NCBI RefSeq assembly: GCF_009910675.1
Contig: NZ_RSEJ01000025.1
Coordinates: 1 to 64,000, forward strand
Source of the DNA: Photobacterium alginatilyticum
Lineage (GTDB): Bacteria > Pseudomonadota > Gammaproteobacteria > Enterobacterales > Vibrionaceae
Length of the DNA stretch: 64,000 nucleotides
Direction of reading: 5' to 3'
Shown here: one piece after another, positions 61,063-64,000 of the stretch
Position numbering within the stretch: position 1 is the stretch's first letter
Layout: each line of letters begins with the position of its first letter
Translations under genes and position numbers: made by a program
Notes under the pieces: generated by a model
What the model was told of the DNA's origin: nothing
The model's input: only the letters and a program-made list of their open reading frames with translations
The model's database searches: none

Positions 61063-61518
61063 TGTCGGCAGGGAGTACGGCAAGGGACAGGAGAGCGCCA
61101 GAGACGGCATAGGCAGGTAGCCTGAAGGATTCACAGGACGTCTGGCCAGGAGGCCGGAAAGTTCGCATGATGCGTAGGGAACGTCAGGGTAGACACTTAC
61201 GGACAAGGCTTCGTATAGAAGTATCAGGTGTGCGACGGAAAGCATGCCCACAGGGATGGTGAATTGTGTTGTCAGGACGGCAACAAGCTTTACGGATAAG
61301 CCGGTCATGGAATGATCGACGTGACAGGGAACAGTAACACGGAAGGTAAGAATTCATCAGGACGATGAAGAACAAGCAACGTTGGCAGGGAAAGCACCAA
61401 TAACAAAAGGACTATTGTCAGACCGGGATGTTTACATACTGGTTAAGGACAGACTAGACAGGATAAAGCCAGCAATGGCGGCCCATAGAGCGACAGGTGA
61501 TCACCTGTCGCTTTTTTC
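61063..61518 (+). ncRNA. csrB: CsrB/CsrC-type regulatory RNA
   Basis: About 455 bases contain roughly 22 GGA motifs, mostly in the form CAGGA, AGGGA or ACGGA, many in or beside short hairpins. The RNA starts TGTCGGCAGGGAGT, very like the E. coli CsrB start, and ends at a strong intrinsic terminator (AGCGACAGG/CCTGTCGCT, 61489-61512, then T). A promoter TTGTAT / 16 bases / TAAAGT precedes it. Such RNAs sequester the translational regulator CsrA under BarA-UvrY (VarS-VarA) control. No ORF here is credible. Start inferred. Confidence 0.88.
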
Positions 61519-61667
61519 TTTTCAGCCAGCCTCACCTTGGTCTCCCCGGCCAGTTTGCTGCGAAAGTGCACATTTCTCGATCGAATCTGCTATTATACCC
61601 GGCTTCATTTTAAGCCAGCTTGCCATATGTAGTGTGTTGCATTTTGGCTAATAGGAGACAGTTTTTC

Positions 61668-62309
61668 ATGCAGCCCTGCCCGTTATGCCAAAGCCATTCG
61701 GCCGATACTTTCCACCAGGACAAGCGCCGGGTGTACTTTCGCTGTCAGGAGTGTGCGCTGGTATTCGCTGATCCGGAGGCCTTGCTGGCACCGGACGATG
61801 AGAAGGCGGTCTACGACAAGCATGAAAACAACCCTGATGATCCAGGTTACCGTCGCTTTCTGGGCCGGCTTGCCGATCCGCTGGTCGAACGGCTGGGGAC
61901 GTCATCCTGTTCCGGGCTGGATTTTGGCAGTGGCCCGGGGCCGACTCTGTCCGTGATGCTCGCAGAGATGGGGTATAATATGGCTATATATGATCCGTAT
62001 TTTGCCCATGATCCGGCCGTGCTGGACCGGCAATATGACTTTGTTACTTGTACAGAGGCAATCGAACACTTTTATACGCCTGCAAAGGAATGGGGGCTGC
62101 TGACGGCGATGGTAAAACCCGGCGGATGGCTGGGGTTTATGACCAAGTTAGCAACAGATGCCGATGCCTTTGCGCATTGGCATTACAAGAATGACCCAAC
62201 CCACGTGAGCTTTTTCAGCCGCGAGACTTTCCGTTACCTGGCAAAGCGCGATGGCCTGGAAGTCGAGTTTGTTGGAAATGATGTAATTTTGCTGAGGAAA
62301 ACCCAGTAA
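61668..62309 (+). CDS. Class I SAM-dependent methyltransferase with zinc-ribbon
   Basis: A 213-residue protein. An N-terminal zinc-ribbon (CPLCQ...CQECALVF, residues 4-29) precedes a methyltransferase domain with motif I LDFGSGPGPTLSVMLAEMGY and DFVTCTEAIEHFYTPAKEW. The substrate is unknown; the fold resembles 2-polyprenyl-type methyltransferases. AGGAGACAG precedes the ATG. It overlaps yihI (TAATG). Confidence 0.87.
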   Translation: MQPCPLCQSHSADTFHQDKRRVYFRCQECALVFADPEALLAPDDEKAVYDKHENNPDDPGYRRFLGRLADPLVERLGTSSCSGLDFGSGPGPTLSVMLAEMGYNMAIYDPYFAHDPAVLDRQYDFVTCTEAIEHFYTPAKEWGLLTAMVKPGGWLGFMTKLATDADAFAHWHYKNDPTHVSFFSRETFRYLAKRDGLEVEFVGNDVILLRKTQ

Positions 62310-62875
62310 TGACCCGTAAGAAAAGAAGCCGTAAGCCAGGATCAGAAGGTCCTGCTGAATTTACAAAAAAATCAACAACTCAGATTGATTTGGAAGCCCG
62401 TAAACGCCAGAAAGACAAAAAGCGCAAGGGACTGAAGTCCGGTAGCCGCCACTCGGAAGCGCAGACGACGGATGCCAGAACGCTGGCGAAGCGTAAAGAC
62501 CCACGTCATGGCAGTAAGAAGCCGGTGCCGTTGATTGTCGAAGCCAAGAAGCCAGCAACCAAGAAAGAGCGCCGCCTGAGTGCCGAGCAAGAACTGGCGA
62601 TGCTGGAAAAAGATGCCCAGCTAATGGTGTTGCTGGATCGCATTGAAGCGGGTGAAAGCCTGGGTGCAGGCCTGCAGAAGCAAGTTGACCAGAAACTGGA
62701 TCGTATTGAGCAGCTAATGAACCAGCTAGGTTTGCTGGAAGATGACGAACCACAAACGGCTGATGATTTTGCTCCGGCTGCCAAAGTCTCTTCTGACGAT
62801 GATTTGCTTGAGCAGTTTGAAAACGCAGACTTCGGTCTGTTCGAGGACTCGGCTGAGAACTCGGACGAGAAGTAA
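62309..62875 (+). CDS. yihI: Der GTPase-activating protein YihI
   Basis: A 188-residue protein with a very basic N-terminus (MTRKKRSRKPGSEGPAEFTK), the conserved middle AEQELAMLEKDAQLMVLLDRIEAGE and an acidic C-terminus. It stimulates the ribosome-assembly GTPase Der (EngA). The ATG overlaps the preceding stop by one base. Confidence 0.93.
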   Translation: MTRKKRSRKPGSEGPAEFTKKSTTQIDLEARKRQKDKKRKGLKSGSRHSEAQTTDARTLAKRKDPRHGSKKPVPLIVEAKKPATKKERRLSAEQELAMLEKDAQLMVLLDRIEAGESLGAGLQKQVDQKLDRIEQLMNQLGLLEDDEPQTADDFAPAAKVSSDDDLLEQFENADFGLFEDSAENSDEK

Positions 62876-62918
62876 GACAAACACTCTTTCTAGAAACCCG
62901 TTCGATAAGGAGTAACCC

Positions 62919-63395
62919 TTGGATATGACGCTTTGGCTAGGACTGGCCGGCAGTGTGATCGCCGTACTGGCGGCATATGCTGGGTATTTGCTGTATAAAC
63001 TTTATCGGCAGACGACACGCCACAAGGCTTTTATGGCGCGGGCTGAGCTTCACCAGGCTGAAAAGATCAAAGAGCGCAATACCAATATTATGGATAGCGT
63101 GTTTATCATCGCTGAGGCTGGCAAGCAGGATCAGTGTGATATGTCGGAAATCTCCATTCGCCTGTATAAGCTGATGGAAGTGCTGCAAGGCGAGCTGCAG
63201 GTTGATTTTGCCAGCCAGTATCCGGCGATGAACGAGCTTTATCAGGTGGTGAAAGATATGCACCGTGGTGATGCCCGTAAAGCGCTGCAAAAGAAAGAGC
63301 GTATGAAGCAGGACCTTCTGCGAATGAAGGCTGAAGCCCGACTGGGTGATGACATCAAGCGCGAGCTGGATGTTATTTTGACCCTGAAGGCGTAG
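62919..63395 (+). CDS. DUF2489 family membrane protein
   Basis: A 158-residue protein with one N-terminal span (LWLGLAGSVIAVLAAYAGYLLY) and a helical cytoplasmic domain, as in the DUF2489 family found between yihI and hemN. Function unknown. It starts with TTG, with AAGGAG eight bases before; the ATG two codons later is possible. Confidence 0.85.
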   Translation: MDMTLWLGLAGSVIAVLAAYAGYLLYKLYRQTTRHKAFMARAELHQAEKIKERNTNIMDSVFIIAEAGKQDQCDMSEISIRLYKLMEVLQGELQVDFASQYPAMNELYQVVKDMHRGDARKALQKKERMKQDLLRMKAEARLGDDIKRELDVILTLKA

Positions 63396-63424
63396 ATTAC
63401 CCCTGCCTTTCATAGGATTGAAAG

Positions 63425-63465
63425 ACCTCATCTATACTGAAGCTAACAGATGGATGAGGTTTTTT
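63425..63465 (+). terminator. Terminator after the DUF2489 gene
   Basis: ACCTCATC and GATGAGGT close a 20-nt loop and are followed by six T, 30 bases after the stop. It separates the yihI unit from hemN. Confidence 0.7.
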
Positions 63466-63599
63466 GCTCGGTGCCAGGGAAGAATCTGAGCTAGTCATCA
63501 TTTCAGTTAGCTGAAAAAAGTAAAACGTCTACATCTTTACCAAGTTATGGCACACTTGGCATTCGCAATTTACCCCAAGACCTTGAGTGGAAGTAAGTC

Positions 63600-64000
63600 A
63601 TGTCACATGAGCAGATTATTTGGGATCAGGCACTGATAGAAAAATATAATTATTCAGGCCCCCGTTATACCTCATACCCGACCGCCCTCGAATTTCATGA
63701 GGCCTTTACGCCGGCGGAATTTGATATGGCGTGTGCGCAGTATCCGGACCGTAACCTTTCACTTTATGTCCATATCCCGTTTTGTCACAAGCTTTGCTAT
63801 TACTGCGGCTGTAATAAGATTATTACCCGCCATCAACACAAGGCCGACCAGTACCTGGATGCCCTGGAGCAGGAAATCCGCCAGCGGGCGGCGTTGCTGG
63901 GTGAGCGTAATGTCAGCCAGCTGCACTGGGGCGGGGGTACCCCGACGTTTCTGACCAAGCCTCAGGTAAGCCGCCTGATGGGCCTGCTGCGTGAGCTGTT
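63600..64000 (+). CDS. hemN: Oxygen-independent coproporphyrinogen III dehydrogenase HemN (5' part)
   Basis: The first 133 codons of a radical SAM enzyme; the window cuts it. The N-terminus IIWDQALIEKYNYSGPRYTSYP and the cluster motif CHKLCYYCGC (CX3CX2C plus C) with LHWGGGTPTF identify HemN rather than the HemW-type paralogue. It converts coproporphyrinogen III to protoporphyrinogen IX without oxygen. GGAAGTAAGTC precedes the ATG. No FNR site is evident in 63466-63599. Confidence 0.95.
   Translation, partial: MSHEQIIWDQALIEKYNYSGPRYTSYPTALEFHEAFTPAEFDMACAQYPDRNLSLYVHIPFCHKLCYYCGCNKIITRHQHKADQYLDALEQEIRQRAALLGERNVSQLHWGGGTPTFLTKPQVSRLMGLLREL

Noticed and set aside
60832..61651. Several short frames on both strands between cytochrome c4 and the methyltransferase.
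   Set aside because: The GGA-repeat pattern, promoter and terminator identify a CsrB-type RNA; the frames are incidental.

Overview
The window is chromosomal DNA from a gammaproteobacterium of the family Vibrionaceae, most likely Photobacterium or a close relative. This rests on gene order (thiC-E-F-S-G-H, ubiE-J-B-tatA-B-C-D-hemB, hemC-D-X-Y/cyaA/cyaY/lptM/lysA/dapF/xerC, ryhB/polA/spf/yihA/cytochrome c4/csrB-like RNA/yihI/hemN), on protein sequences that read as vibrio orthologues, and on sRNAs typical of the family. I see no insertion sequence, prophage, integron or CRISPR array. Almost everything is ordinary core chromosome.

Layout. Positions 1-1290 hold the end of an rRNA operon (5S), a 41-residue membrane ORF, tRNA-Trp, and a broken second tRNA-Trp 3' half carrying a hairpin insertion. 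A fluoride riboswitch then precedes a CLC-type fluoride transporter (1150-2661). A TPP riboswitch leads the thiamine operon thiCEFSGH (2770-9045), which makes HMP-P, thiazole phosphate and thiamine phosphate. Positions 9181-14372 carry a Xaa-Pro aminopeptidase, a divergent LysR/Bcr-type efflux pair and an EamA permease. Positions 14681-22703 carry rmuC, the ubiquinone genes ubiEJB, the twin-arginine translocase tatABC, tatD and hemB. An AsnC-type regulator, a large PAS-GGDEF-EAL sensor and rsmJ follow, then a Lys-rich unknown protein and a 29-residue membrane ORF. The heme operon hemCDXY (minus strand) is divergent from cyaA, with a near-consensus CRP site between them. cyaY, lptM, lysA, dapF, DUF484, xerC and yigB follow.

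Positions 40546-43202 (minus strand) are the most notable accessory system: two tandem bufferin-type (DUF2282) metallophore precursors, an MNIO (DUF692) maturase, a DUF2063 partner and a DoxX membrane protein. They form a compact RiPP-metallophore operon, probably for copper or other thiophilic metal stress. uvrD, gamma-glutamyltransferase, an AraC/LysE pair, rarD, recQ, a DUF3630 protein, yhhQ and a GNAT protein follow.

Positions 54400-61520 are unusually rich in regulatory RNA: RyhB with a Fur box, Spot 42, a probable second sRNA downstream of Spot 42, and a long GGA-rich CsrB/CsrC-type RNA. They are interleaved with elbB, polA (with a DnaA box and GATC cluster upstream), yihA and a dihaem cytochrome c4. 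The window ends with a methyltransferase, yihI, a DUF2489 protein and the start of hemN.

Heme and iron recur: hemB, hemC, hemD, hemX, hemY, hemN, frataxin, RyhB and cytochrome c4 all lie here. cAMP-CRP is also represented, by cyaA with its CRP site and by Spot 42.
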